The position numbers and the translations under genes are program-made. Below the pieces are notes generated by a model that searched no databases, was not told where the DNA came from, and was given only the letters and a program-made list of their open reading frames with translations. Positions 10,835-21,460 of a stretch of DNA of 64,000 nt are shown one piece after another. Source of the stretch: Clostridiaceae bacterium (GTDB lineage: Bacteria; Bacillota; Clostridia; Saccharofermentanales; DTU023); NCBI GenBank assembly GCA_012838135.1, contig DUPV01000024.1:1-64000 (forward strand). The letters are read 5' to 3'. Within the stretch, counting starts at the first letter, position 1; each line of letters starts with the position of its first letter.

Positions 10835-11841
10835 CGTTTGATATCCTTCCGAAATTTAAGCTTATAGCTAAGTTGTGTCCATAAATTTGATTTTTCGGAT
10901 TTGACATCAGATAATCTGATTCGCGGGTCAATGAACTGATTGATCAAATCGACTAAAAAATTCACAACAATAACAACAATTGCAATTAAAATAATTATTC
11001 CTTGAGTTAACGGAAAATCACGTGCTTCAACCGCAGTCACCAACAATCTGCCTAAACCCGGTAAAAGAAAAACCTGCTCGATAATAATACTGCCGCCGAA
11101 AACTTCCGCTAAAATCAAGCCCAAAACAGTTACAAACGGAACGAGACTATTTCTGAAAATATGAAAGAACAAGATGCGGGATTTGGTCGCGCCTTTACCG
11201 ACTGCGGCTCTGGTATAAAACATTCGCTTTTGCTCAATGATCGCATCCCGCAAGAATTCCATTGCCATTGCAACTCTGGATAATGCAATTGCCAGAGCCG
11301 GCATCAAGAATTGTCTTAAAAAACCGGGTGATGCTAAATTGCCTTGTCCGGAACTCAAGCCTAACTGTGTCGTTCGAAAAATTAACATCAAGATTATGGC
11401 CATAAAAAACGGCGGAATTGCCAAAGTCGTTTCGGTAACAAAGCGTATCGAATTATCGAAGAAAGAACCTTGCTTTCTTGCAGCTAACAATGCTAAAGGT
11501 ACCGACAAAACAATAATTAAAATAAAAGCGTAAATCGCCAAAGAAAAAGTTGTCGGAGCAGCTGCACCGATCAATTCACCAACCGGCTTATCAAAACGAA
11601 TTGAACGGCCCAGATCTCCTTGTATCAAGCCGGCAAAATAGTTTTTTATTTTAAGTGGCAATGGTTCATTAATTCCTAATTCTAATTCCAAAGCAGTAAT
11701 TTGCTCTTGACTTGCATTCATACCGAGCATAATTCTCGCCGGATTACCCGGAATCAATTCGAACATGATAAAGACTATAAAAACAATTAACAGCAAAGTA
11801 ATCAACATTTGACCGGCTTTTTGCAATATGTATCGTGCCAT
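10831..11841 (-). CDS. Dipeptide/oligopeptide ABC transporter permease (DppB-like)
   Basis: 336 aa; ELIPGNPARIMLG, LGINEPLPLKIKNYF, GGSIIIEQVFLLPGLGRLLV. Confidence 0.93.
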   Translation of the reverse strand: MARYILQKAGQMLITLLLIVFIVFIMFELIPGNPARIMLGMNASQEQITALELELGINEPLPLKIKNYFAGLIQGDLGRSIRFDKPVGELIGAAAPTTFSLAIYAFILIIVLSVPLALLAARKQGSFFDNSIRFVTETTLAIPPFFMAIILMLIFRTTQLGLSSGQGNLASPGFLRQFLMPALAIALSRVAMAMEFLRDAIIEQKRMFYTRAAVGKGATKSRILFFHIFRNSLVPFVTVLGLILAEVFGGSIIIEQVFLLPGLGRLLVTAVEARDFPLTQGIIILIAIVVIVVNFLVDLINQFIDPRIRLSDVKSEKSNLWTQLSYKLKFRKDIKR

Positions 11842-11964
11842 AACAGTCCTTATCTAATAACAGTTCTCTTTTTAAAAATTGGAATAATATTTTAATATAA
11901 TACCATTCAGACAAATTAATTGATAATTTATATTCAAAACTTGTAGAAATTTTTTAGTAATATT

Positions 11965-12017
11965 AAACAGCCCTTGCAAGTCGGCTGATAAAGAGCAAAC
12001 ACATTCAAGGACTGTTT
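11965..12017. promoter_or_regulatory. Intergenic hairpin between dppA-like and dppB-like genes
   Basis: AAACAGCCCTTG (11965-11976) pairs with CAAGGACTGTTT (12006-12017), one mismatch. Confidence 0.5.
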
Positions 12018-12063
12018 AAGTGTCGATTCAATTCATTCAATGAATGCCGCCAATGTCCAAAGT

Positions 12064-13695
12064 TTATTTGTAATACACGGTATACATGTCTTGGACATAT
12101 TGCGGATAGGTTGTGTAGCCACCAAGTGTTTTGATTACTGCTGTCTGAGTTCCGGGATTTTGTAAAAATACTGATGCCGCATCATCTTGCAATATTTTTT
12201 GCATTTGATGATAGAGTTCAACTCGCTTAGCATGATCGGTTTCACTTAATGCCGATTCGTATAATTCATCAAATTCCGTATTGACGAAATTAATAAAGTT
12301 ATTATCGGATTTTGAATAATAATGTCTTAAAACTGTGGCAGGAGCTACATAATCAAAAGTTAAAGCTATTACGGTCGAATCATAATTCCGTCCCATATAA
12401 ACATCTGAAAGCCAGGTACCCCAATCAACAGTTTTCACTTCAGCAGTAACACCGATTTGTTCTAATTGAGCAGCTAATACTTCCGCTGTCTGAACATGTA
12501 TCACATAATCGCCGGGAACAGTAATCTCAATTTTCAGATCTTGATAACCTGCTTCTTCCAGCATTTTTTTCGCTTCTTCCGGATTGTATTGGCTTGCCAA
12601 ATCTGCATTATAGTAATCTTGCATCGGCGGGGCCATGCCCGATTCCAAAGCTCTGCCTTCACCAAAAGTTACCGCATCAATCAGCATTTGTTTGTCTACC
12701 GCCATATTCAAAGCTTTGCGTACGACAGGATCATCGAAAGGTGCTCTTTGGTTATTTAAGCCCCAGATTTGGACCATATTTGAATCAGCTGCAATAAAAT
12801 CATACTTATCTTTCAATAATTCAGCTTTGTCCATTGTCAAATACGGAAATATATCAAAGTTACCTTCTTGTAAATCCATAATTGCAGCATCTGCATCTGA
12901 AACAATCATAAATGTTACTTCATCCAAGTATGCAGTGCGATCGCGCCAATAATCAGCGTTGCGTTTCATTTTCAGATGTTGTTGTGTCTTGTATTCCGTA
13001 AATATAAAAGGTCCGGTGCCGATTGGCTTTTGTGCTTGTTCCGTATAGTCTTGCGGAATAATCGCCAAAGTCATATAAGTGATAAAGTCAGCATCGGATT
13101 CTTTCAATTTTACAGTTACCGTACCGGCTTCTGCATCTCCTGAAACCGATTCAATTATAGCCAATTGAGGAATCAAAGCTGCTTTGCTGTCCGGCAACAT
13201 ACCGGCAGCTCTTTGCAAAGAATAAACCACGTCATCAATCGTTAATTCTGTATCATTATGAAATTTGACACCGGTCCGAATTTTAAAGGTAAATTCAGTT
13301 GCATCATCCGAAAAATTAAAAGATTCAGCTAAAGCAGGTTCGAAAGTACCGTCAGGCATTAATTTGACTAAACCGTCAAAGAAATTATATATTACTTCTT
13401 TTGTTCCGGCTGCTGCAGCCAAATATGGATCCAGAGAATCTAACTCTTGTGTGATACCCACGATCACCGAACCGCCTTGTTGTGGCTCTGCTTGCTCCTC
13501 AAGTGATCCGTCATCTTTCTTTGCATCGTCTTCACTTACAATCTGATCGGTTTGTTCGGTATTTTTAGTATCTTTTTCAGCATCTTTTTTACCACATGCT
13601 GTTAAAAACAAAACCAATGATAGAATTATCAAAACCTTCTGCATTATTTTTTTATGTTTAGCCATGTAATCCTCCTGAAATGTTAATTTATTCAT
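12064..13695 (-). CDS. ABC transporter substrate-binding lipoprotein, family 5 (DppA/OppA-like)
   Basis: Lipobox LFLTACG; ITQELDSLDPYLA, FKIRTGVKFHNDTELTIDDVVYSLQ, GTGPFIFTEY. Start probably 13665. Confidence 0.92.
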   Translation of the reverse strand: MNKLTFQEDYMAKHKKIMQKVLIILSLVLFLTACGKKDAEKDTKNTEQTDQIVSEDDAKKDDGSLEEQAEPQQGGSVIVGITQELDSLDPYLAAAAGTKEVIYNFFDGLVKLMPDGTFEPALAESFNFSDDATEFTFKIRTGVKFHNDTELTIDDVVYSLQRAAGMLPDSKAALIPQLAIIESVSGDAEAGTVTVKLKESDADFITYMTLAIIPQDYTEQAQKPIGTGPFIFTEYKTQQHLKMKRNADYWRDRTAYLDEVTFMIVSDADAAIMDLQEGNFDIFPYLTMDKAELLKDKYDFIAADSNMVQIWGLNNQRAPFDDPVVRKALNMAVDKQMLIDAVTFGEGRALESGMAPPMQDYYNADLASQYNPEEAKKMLEEAGYQDLKIEITVPGDYVIHVQTAEVLAAQLEQIGVTAEVKTVDWGTWLSDVYMGRNYDSTVIALTFDYVAPATVLRHYYSKSDNNFINFVNTEFDELYESALSETDHAKRVELYHQMQKILQDDAASVFLQNPGTQTAVIKTLGGYTTYPQYVQDMYTVYYK

Positions 13696-14024
13696 CTTAC
13701 ATCATTTTCACAACATTCTAAACCAATTATTCATTAAACAGTATTCAGTGCGAATTGCAATTTAAATTGAAATTAAATTGTAATTCATTTTACAACTTGC
13801 TTAAATCAGTATCAATTGATAATTGTTCTATAAAACAAACTGCAAATGCTTCCTTTGATAATCATAATCCCTGGTTGCAATCTATTGCATACACTCAATG
13901 TATAAATATGAGATTACAGTTTACACAATTTCACACAATTCAATGTTGGTTCATTGTTCTTTGCATATTTATTCGCAGAACAGCATTATTTAATTATTCT
14001 ATTTTAACAATTAAGTATTATTTT

Positions 14025-14053
14025 TTGACAATTAAAAAGCCTATAAATATAAT
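14025..14053 (+). promoter_or_regulatory. Consensus sigma-A promoter upstream of argGH
   Basis: TTGACA (14025-14030), 17-nt spacer, TATAAT (14048-14053). Confidence 0.8.
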
Positions 14054-14126
14054 ATGAAACATGCATTAAAGAAGAATTTTTATTGTTTTAAATTATTATT
14101 TAAATTGTTAAAAGTATTTAAGGGGA

Positions 14127-14155
14127 CTTCTGAAATTGTTTCAGAAGATTTTTTG
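14127..14155 (+). terminator. Intrinsic terminator/attenuator in the argG leader
   Basis: CTTCTGAAA-TTG-TTTCAGAAG followed by ATTTTTT, between the promoter and argG. Confidence 0.75.
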
Positions 14156-14196
14156 TTCTCATAAGCTACATATTTATTAATATCTTTGGAGGTTTT

Positions 14197-15429
14197 ATGC
14201 AAAATCCATATGAATTGTTAAAGAATACACCAAAAGTTATTCTCGCATATTCCGGTGGCTTGGATACTTCAGTCTTGGTTGCCTGGTTAAAAGAGCAAGG
14301 TGTTGCAGAGGTTATTTGTGTTGCCGGTAATGTCGGTCAAATATCCGACCCGCAAGCTTTGGAAGCAAGAGCTTTCAATACAGGTGCCGACAAGTTTTAT
14401 TGTCTGGATTTAACTGAAGAGTTTTTAGATGACTACATCTTTCCCACAATGCAAGCCGGAGCAAAATACGAAAATGTCTATTTACTCGGAACTGCAGTTG
14501 CCAGACCAATTCTTGCTAAAGGATTGGTCGAAATTGCCAAAAAAGAAAATACCGATGTAATCGTGCATGGTTGTACAGGTAAAGGCAATGACCAGGTCAG
14601 ATTTGAATTAACGATCAATGCTTTAGCCCCTGAAATAAAAGTTGTCGCTCCTTGGAGATTTTGGGATATCAAGGGTCGCTCCGAAGAAATTGACTATGCG
14701 GAAGCTCATAATATCCAATTGGAATTTTCCAGAGAAGAAGATTATTCAATGGATGAAAATATCTGGCACCTTTCACATGAAGGTTTGGATTTGGAAGATC
14801 CTGCCAACGCTGCAAATTTAGACAAAATTCTGCATTGGGTTACTCCGCCTGAAAAGGCTCCGGATCAAGCGGAAATTGTCGAAATTGAATTTGTGCAAGG
14901 TAAACCGGTCGGGCTCAACGGTAAAAAAATGAATTCGGTTGATTTAGTTTATGCATTAAATGAAATCGGCGGAAAACACGGAATCGGTATTGACGATATC
15001 GTTGAAAGCCGTTTGGTCGGAATGAAGAGCCGCGGTGTCTACGAAAATCCGGCAGGTTCAATTCTCTATTTTGCCCATCACAAATTGGAAACTTTAACAG
15101 TTGAAGCAAATACTTTGCATTTCAAATTATCAATCGCTCATAAATATGCTGAACTGGTTTACAACGGCAAATGGGAAAGCTCTTTACGTAAAGCTCTGGC
15201 AGCTTTTGTTGCGGAAACTCAAAAATTTGTAACAGGAACCGTAAAGGTAAAATTATATAAAGGCAGCATGCAACCGGCAGGTCTGACTTCTCCTTATTCA
15301 CTATTCGATGAAGGTTATGCAACATTCGAACATGATGAAGTATATGACCATGGTGATGCCGGCGGCTTTATCAAATTATTCGGTTTATCAAATAAACTTC
15401 AGGCTATGTTGCAAAACCCTGAAAAATGA
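14197..15429 (+). CDS. argG: Argininosuccinate synthase
   Basis: 410 aa; LAYSGGLDTSVLVAWL, GCTGKGNDQVRFE, GGKHGIGIDDIVESRLVGMKSRGVYE. Confidence 0.97.
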   Translation: MQNPYELLKNTPKVILAYSGGLDTSVLVAWLKEQGVAEVICVAGNVGQISDPQALEARAFNTGADKFYCLDLTEEFLDDYIFPTMQAGAKYENVYLLGTAVARPILAKGLVEIAKKENTDVIVHGCTGKGNDQVRFELTINALAPEIKVVAPWRFWDIKGRSEEIDYAEAHNIQLEFSREEDYSMDENIWHLSHEGLDLEDPANAANLDKILHWVTPPEKAPDQAEIVEIEFVQGKPVGLNGKKMNSVDLVYALNEIGGKHGIGIDDIVESRLVGMKSRGVYENPAGSILYFAHHKLETLTVEANTLHFKLSIAHKYAELVYNGKWESSLRKALAAFVAETQKFVTGTVKVKLYKGSMQPAGLTSPYSLFDEGYATFEHDEVYDHGDAGGFIKLFGLSNKLQAMLQNPEK

Positions 15430-15515
15430 TTAAGCTTCAGTAATTATGAAAGATATTACGTAGAATATCCGAAAATCAATTGCGGAAATTAATAAAGCAA
15501 AGCAAGAGGACTAAA

Positions 15516-16898
15516 ATGAAATTGTGGCACGGCATGTTATCAGGCGAGCTAAATCAAAAGGCAGAAGAATTCAATGCTTCTTTTGCAATTGATCAAAGAA
15601 TGATCTATCAAGATATTGACGGATCTGTTGCTCATGCCACCATGCTCGGACAAACCGGCATTTTGCCGCAAAATGATGTTGAACGAATTATTAAAGGTCT
15701 TAAGGAAATTAAAGGCGATTTAGAAAATAATCTGTTACAACTTGATCCGCAAGCTGAAGATGTTCACACTTTTATTGAGAATGAATTAACTAAACGTATC
15801 GGTGATGCAGGAAAAAAACTTCATACCGCCCGTTCCAGAAATGATCAGGTCGCAACAGATATCAGACTTAATTTGCGTTCCGAAATTGTACAAATCACAG
15901 AACTTTTACAAAACTATATTATGGCAATGTGCAGTTTGGCTGAGCAAAATCTGACAACTATTATGCCGGGATATACTCACCTGCAGGCAGCTCAACCGAT
16001 TACATTTGCTCATCATCTATCCGCATATTGCATGATGGCCTTACGTGATATAGAAAGACTTGCTGACTGCAGTAAAAGGCTCAATCAATCACCTTTAGGT
16101 GCATGTGCCTTAGCCGGTACAAGTTATCCGATTGATCGTCAATTAACTGCCGAAATGCTGGATTTTGAATCCGTAATGCAAAACAGTATGGACGCGGTAA
16201 GCGATCGGGATTTCATTCTTGAATTAAACGGTGTTTTGGCTATTATTGCCATCCACCTTTCCCGCCAAGCTGAAGAACTGATTATTTGGAGTTCACAACC
16301 ATACAGCTTCATCAAAATCGCCGATGAATTTTCAACCGGTTCTTCGATTATGCCCCAGAAAAAAAATCCGGATATGGCTGAGTTAATCCGTGGTAAATCC
16401 GGCAGAATCTTAGGTAATTTAATTCAGAGTTTAACCATGATCAAGGGTTTGCCGCTTGCCTATGCCAAAGATATGCAAGAAGATAAGGAATCAATTTTTG
16501 ATTCTGTTGATACAGTTAAAATTTGTCTGGATATAATGGCAAATATGCTATCATCTTTAACCGTTAATCAGGATAAAATGTTACGTGCAACTGAACTCGG
16601 TTATCTGGCAGCTACTGATTTAGCAGATTATTTGGTCAAAAAAGATATTCCGTTCAGGGATGCACATCATATGATTGCAATGCTGGTAGCAATAGCTGAT
16701 AAGGAGGGAAAAACTTTCGCCGAGCTTCCGTTGGAAGTTTATCGCAGGGTATCACGTTCTTTTGAGGCTGATCTTTTTGAGGTAATTGATATGAAAAATA
16801 TTGTTAACTCCAAAAAATCTTTCGGCGGGCCCGCTCCGGCAGAAGTCGAGCGTCAAATCGCTTGGATTAAACAAAAACTACAAACTTATTCTTCATAA
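15516..16898 (+). CDS. argH: Argininosuccinate lyase
   Basis: ORF 15480-16898; KLWHGMLSG start, HTARSRNDQVATD, GSSIMPQKKNPDMAELIRGKSG. Confidence 0.96.
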   Translation: MKLWHGMLSGELNQKAEEFNASFAIDQRMIYQDIDGSVAHATMLGQTGILPQNDVERIIKGLKEIKGDLENNLLQLDPQAEDVHTFIENELTKRIGDAGKKLHTARSRNDQVATDIRLNLRSEIVQITELLQNYIMAMCSLAEQNLTTIMPGYTHLQAAQPITFAHHLSAYCMMALRDIERLADCSKRLNQSPLGACALAGTSYPIDRQLTAEMLDFESVMQNSMDAVSDRDFILELNGVLAIIAIHLSRQAEELIIWSSQPYSFIKIADEFSTGSSIMPQKKNPDMAELIRGKSGRILGNLIQSLTMIKGLPLAYAKDMQEDKESIFDSVDTVKICLDIMANMLSSLTVNQDKMLRATELGYLAATDLADYLVKKDIPFRDAHHMIAMLVAIADKEGKTFAELPLEVYRRVSRSFEADLFEVIDMKNIVNSKKSFGGPAPAEVERQIAWIKQKLQTYSS

Positions 16899-17080
16899 AA
16901 GTTATATAAATTTTATGAAAATTAATGAAAAAATATAAAAATTAACAAAATTTTATAAAAAAGAATTATAAATTTGTAAAATTAAAAGCAGTAATAAAAA
17001 ATTGCATATAGTTTAAAAAACATAATAAAAACATTGAACTTAATTTAAACAGAAAAATCAAAACATTGAAGGAGAAAATA

Positions 17081-17971
17081 ATGAAAAAAACAATTAACAA
17101 AAAATCAATCTTAACTGTGCTTTTAGCGGTTATGCTCATGTTGAGCGTTGTTGCTTGCGGTAGCAAAAAAGAAGATACAGCAAAAGAAAAAGAAACTGAA
17201 GCTAAAAAAGAGACTGAAGAAAAAACAGAAAAAGAGACTGAAGAAAAAACAGAAAAAGAAGCTGAAACAGAAAAATCCGCTGATGCCACAACCGGCAAGG
17301 CACTGGAAGACGGAGTACTCGACCTTGGTACGAATGCCGCATTCCCGCCATATGAATTTTATGAAGGTGAAAAAATTGTCGGTATCGACCCGGAAATCGC
17401 TCAAGCAGTTGCCGATCATTTAGGCTATAAATTGAAAATTCACGACATGGAATTTGCTAATATCATCGCTTCAATTGAAAGCGGAAAAGTTGACGGCGGA
17501 ATCGCCGGTATGACCGTTACGGAAGAACGTTTAGAAAGCGTTAACTTTTCAAATTCATATGCTACCGGTATTCAATCAATTATTGTAACTCTGGATTCCG
17601 ACATTGAAGGTCCGGATGATCTCGCAGGAAAGAAAATCGGCACTCAATTCGGTACAACCGGTGACTTTTATGCTCAAGATGATTTCGGTGAAGATAATGT
17701 TCAATCTTTTGATAAAGGTGCTGATGCCGTTGTTGCACTCAACGCAGGCAAAGTTGATGCAGTTATCATTGACAATGAGCCGGCAAAAAGTTTTGCAGCA
17801 GCAAATGATAATTTGAAAGTCCTCGAGACTAACTATGCAGTCGAAGATTATGCTATCGCTTTAACTAAAACCAATGATGCCCTTTTAACAGAAGTCAACG
17901 AAGCTTTAACAGCTCTCAGAGAAAATGGAAAGTTACAAGAAATCATTGATAAATATATCAAAGCTGAATAA
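17081..17971 (+). CDS. Polar amino-acid ABC transporter substrate-binding lipoprotein with Lys/Glu-rich linker
   Basis: Lipobox LSVVACG; KETEAKKETEEKTEKE linker; GTNAAFPPYEF, GIDPEIAQAVADHLG, GTQFGTTGD. Confidence 0.92.
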   Translation: MKKTINKKSILTVLLAVMLMLSVVACGSKKEDTAKEKETEAKKETEEKTEKETEEKTEKEAETEKSADATTGKALEDGVLDLGTNAAFPPYEFYEGEKIVGIDPEIAQAVADHLGYKLKIHDMEFANIIASIESGKVDGGIAGMTVTEERLESVNFSNSYATGIQSIIVTLDSDIEGPDDLAGKKIGTQFGTTGDFYAQDDFGEDNVQSFDKGADAVVALNAGKVDAVIIDNEPAKSFAAANDNLKVLETNYAVEDYAIALTKTNDALLTEVNEALTALRENGKLQEIIDKYIKAE

Positions 17972-17993
17972 GCTCAAATTGCACTTTAGATAT

Positions 17994-18034
17994 TTTGCCG
18001 ATTTTTCTATAATAAGAGAATCGGCAAATTTTTT
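17994..18034 (+). terminator. Intrinsic terminator between SBP and permease
   Basis: TTTGCCGATT (17994-18003) / AATCGGCAAA (18019-18028) followed by TTTTTT. Confidence 0.8.
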
Positions 18035-18129
18035 ATTATCTTTATTAGCAATTTGAACCAGCAAAAAAGCGAAACAAAAACCGCCGACTTAGCCGGTGGT
18101 TATGATTTAAATAATATCAGGAGACTTTC

Positions 18130-18849
18130 ATGGTAGTATCCTTGCAAGTAATAGTAGATTTTATTCAAAATAACTTTCTCAAAGATGATAATTGGAGGTA
18201 TCTGGCTAACGGTTTCTCCATCACTCTTCAGGTCACATTTTTTGCATTTTTACTCGGTTTTACTTTAGGAATTTTCTTAGCAATCATCAGAGTAGCTTGT
18301 AAAGATTTAAAACCGAGCTGGAAAACTCCTTCCGGTCTTTTAATCAATCTATTAAGCAAAATATCTAATCTTTACATCACGATTATTCGAGGAACTCCGA
18401 CTACTGTTCAACTTTTAATCATGTTTAACGTAATTCTGGTTAATCTGCATAATCTGAAAATTGTTGCAATTCTAACTTTCGGCTTAAACTCTGCAGCTTA
18501 TATGGCTGAAATATTCCGCAGCGGTATCCAGGCAGTCAGCCCCGGTGAAATAGAAGCGGCAAGATCACTTGGTTTAAGTTATATGCAAACTATGTCAAGA
18601 ATTGTAATGCCACAAGCTTTTCGCAATTGTTTGCCCTCTTTCGGCAATGAAGTCATCACTTTATTCAAAGAAACTTCGATCAGCGGTTTCATTGGCTTAG
18701 TCGACCTGACGCGCGGCGCAGGAATCTTGATCAGCAAAACCTTTCGGGCAGCACCGCCTTACTTTGCTTCAGCGTTGATTTATTTGATTGTAGTATTAAT
18801 TCTTGAACAGATTTTTCACGCTTTAGAAAGAAGAATAACCCATGATTAA
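18130..18849 (+). CDS. Polar amino-acid ABC transporter permease (HisM/GlnP type)
   Basis: 239 aa; [60 protein letters not shown]. Confidence 0.94.
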   Translation: MVVSLQVIVDFIQNNFLKDDNWRYLANGFSITLQVTFFAFLLGFTLGIFLAIIRVACKDLKPSWKTPSGLLINLLSKISNLYITIIRGTPTTVQLLIMFNVILVNLHNLKIVAILTFGLNSAAYMAEIFRSGIQAVSPGEIEAARSLGLSYMQTMSRIVMPQAFRNCLPSFGNEVITLFKETSISGFIGLVDLTRGAGILISKTFRAAPPYFASALIYLIVVLILEQIFHALERRITHD

Positions 18850-18871
18850 AAGCTTTAATTTATATCAAAAT

Positions 18872-19597
18872 ATGATTGAAATCCGAAATTTATATAAAAA
18901 TTTTGATGATCTGGAAGTATTACGGGGTGTCAATTTAAAAATTAAACCCAGTGAGAAAGTTGTTATCATCGGACCATCCGGCTCCGGTAAATCAACTATG
19001 CTTCGCTGCATGAATTTATTGGAAAAACCGACTTCCGGTGAAATAATATTCAAAGATCAGGTTATTAATCACGGCCACCTTGACATTAACAAAGTCAGAG
19101 AAAATATGGGCATGGTATTTCAACAATTCAATCTTTTTTCTAATCTGAATGTTTTGGAAAATTTAACTCTGGCTCCGATTATACGGCACCGTTTAAATAA
19201 AGATGAAGCTGAAGCTAAAGCCTTGGAATTGTTGAAACGCATCGGTTTGCCTGAAAAAGTAAACAATTATCCCAATCAATTATCCGGCGGTCAACAGCAA
19301 AGAATCGCCATTGCCCGAGCTTTAATGATGGATCCGGATCTATTATTATTCGATGAACCAACCTCTGCTCTTGATCCTGAAATGGTTGGTGAAGTATTGG
19401 AATTGATGACTGAATTAGCCGAAGCAGGTATGACCATGGCTGTCGTAACTCATGAAATGGGATTCGCTCGCCAAGTTGCAAATCGTATTCTATTTATCGA
19501 CGAAGGTCTGATTGTTGAAGAAAGTAATGATCCGAATGACTTTTTTAACAATCCACGAGAAGAGCGCACCCAACAATTCTTATCCAAAATTCTTTAA
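18872..19597 (+). CDS. glnQ: Polar amino-acid ABC transporter ATP-binding protein
   Basis: ORF 18842-19597; [53 protein letters not shown]. Confidence 0.94.
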   Translation: MIEIRNLYKNFDDLEVLRGVNLKIKPSEKVVIIGPSGSGKSTMLRCMNLLEKPTSGEIIFKDQVINHGHLDINKVRENMGMVFQQFNLFSNLNVLENLTLAPIIRHRLNKDEAEAKALELLKRIGLPEKVNNYPNQLSGGQQQRIAIARALMMDPDLLLFDEPTSALDPEMVGEVLELMTELAEAGMTMAVVTHEMGFARQVANRILFIDEGLIVEESNDPNDFFNNPREERTQQFLSKIL

Positions 19598-19694
19598 AGC
19601 AAACTTCTCATCAATGATTTGTCATTATTCGTATTCAAATGTTAACAGTCGAATACGATCAGACTTCTCGTTACTTATCATGTGATTTTGCTGA

Positions 19695-20354
19695 TTATTC
19701 TGACTTTTTTGCAATATAATCTCGAATAAACTGGTCAGCAAGATCAAAAATCTCCGGTGGCAATTCCGGAAGATGGCGGTCACGGCGAAAGAATGAAGCT
19801 GTCGCGGCACCGATCAGTTTTTTATCAAGATTCTCTGCGGAAATGTTTTGATCAAGATTTTCCGCGGAAATATTAGTCAGATCAATGATATTATCATATT
19901 CAGGCTGATTGATAATATATAAATGAATCTCGACTACAATAACTGTTTTTCCTGATTGAATAACTCTTGCTTTTGCCATTAACAAATCACCGGAAAAAAC
20001 AGGCTTCAAAAATCGATAACTGAGATCAATTGTTGCCGTAGGTTGACCGAGGTAAACCATGCTGGCACCGGCTGCCGTATCCGCTAAAGTCATCAATACA
20101 CCGCCATGCACTGCACCGTTGGGATTTAAATGTTGTTCGGAAACCAGCAGTGACACAATTGATTTCTGATGCTTGATTGTTTCAATTTTTGCACCTAATG
20201 TATTGGCAAAATGATTTCGTTCCAAACGATCAACAATCATTTGATTTAGCAATGTATAAAATTCCCGGTCAGATACTTTTGTAGCTTTTTCTTTTCGCTC
20301 TTGCAAATTAGATTTTGAATCATTTAAGTTTTCAGAATTTTGTTTTTCCCTCAT
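19695..20354 (-). CDS. PaaI-type hotdog-fold thioesterase
   Basis: LNPNGAVHGGVLMTLADTAAGASM hotdog motif. Confidence 0.8.
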   Translation of the reverse strand: MREKQNSENLNDSKSNLQERKEKATKVSDREFYTLLNQMIVDRLERNHFANTLGAKIETIKHQKSIVSLLVSEQHLNPNGAVHGGVLMTLADTAAGASMVYLGQPTATIDLSYRFLKPVFSGDLLMAKARVIQSGKTVIVVEIHLYIINQPEYDNIIDLTNISAENLDQNISAENLDKKLIGAATASFFRRDRHLPELPPEIFDLADQFIRDYIAKKSE

Positions 20355-21321
20355 ATCCTACCATACCTTCATAATCAAGTTCGAGAATTTTAACTTTCCA
20401 GGCATTGCCTAAGCTGGTTTGAATATTGTTCTTTATTTTCTGTGTATTAACTTGTGAGTTGCAGGTAACAGTTAAAATGGATGGTCCTGCACCCGAGAGA
20501 ACACTGCCGCAAGCTCCGGATTGTATTCCGACATTCAGTATTTCATAAAAATCAGGAATTAAGCCTGCTCGATAAGGCTGATGCAATCTGTCTTGCAAAC
20601 CTAAACTTAATAAATCATGATTCGCATCGGACATACCCTTGAGCAAATAACCCAAGGATCTGATATTAAAAATTGCATCGGCACGTGCTACTTCAGCAGG
20701 TAAAACACCTCTGGCTTTGGCCGTCTTCAAACTGAAACTTGGAATACTGATAATAAAATTAACATCTGAACTTACATTTAGCTCTTGAGTAACAACCTGT
20801 GGCAATTTATCCGAATCCAAGATCGCAGCCAATTGTAAACCGCCAAAAACAGCCGGACTCAAATTGTCCGGGTGCTGTTCAATTGTTGAAGCAATCGCTA
20901 AAATTGCACCCTTCGAAAAAGGATCTACATTGTGTATATTATAGTACGATTCAATTTGATCGGCGGAATAAAGCTGTTTGGCAATCCATTGTGCAGCTCC
21001 CGCACCTGCAACATAACAAGTTGCTGAAGATCCCAGACCTTTGGCTACCGGAACATCACTCCGGATACATTCAACCTTGGTCGGAATCGGTAATTTAACA
21101 TTGAACAGACGACAATATTGAACATAAGCCTCCAACATTGGCATTTGAGATGCGGTTCTTGTAGCAAGCCACTTGATCTGCTCTTCATAGCTAACCGGTT
21201 GTTCCGGATTATCCCAAGTAAAAGTAAACCAATTATATAGCTTAAATGCTATGCCTAAACAATCGAAGCCGGGACCTATATTCGCACTGGTGGCAGGAAC
21301 TCTTACTGTATACTGTTTCAT
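20332..21321 (-). CDS. thrB: Homoserine kinase (GHMP family)
   Basis: ORF 20332-21345; VRVPATSANIGPGFDCLGIAF, VPVAKGLGSSATCYVAGA, SGACGSVLSGAGPSILT. Confidence 0.94.
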   Translation of the reverse strand: MKQYTVRVPATSANIGPGFDCLGIAFKLYNWFTFTWDNPEQPVSYEEQIKWLATRTASQMPMLEAYVQYCRLFNVKLPIPTKVECIRSDVPVAKGLGSSATCYVAGAGAAQWIAKQLYSADQIESYYNIHNVDPFSKGAILAIASTIEQHPDNLSPAVFGGLQLAAILDSDKLPQVVTQELNVSSDVNFIISIPSFSLKTAKARGVLPAEVARADAIFNIRSLGYLLKGMSDANHDLLSLGLQDRLHQPYRAGLIPDFYEILNVGIQSGACGSVLSGAGPSILTVTCNSQVNTQKIKNNIQTSLGNAWKVKILELDYEGMVGYEGKTKF

Positions 21322-21460
21322 GCTGTTTCCTTTTAATATATTCACATTTTTTCAAAAGTGTTAATTTCTTTACAATCATATCACTATACCGGTGATATTA
21401 AACAATACTTTTTGACAAAAGCAGTTCTATGTTTATCCATTAATGCTTTATTAAATAATT

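Noticed and set aside
17123-17423. Alternative-frame ORFs over the SBP linker (KKKLKLKKRLKKK and FFFCFFFSLFF)
   Set aside because: Frame artefacts of the Lys/Glu-rich linker of the substrate-binding protein.
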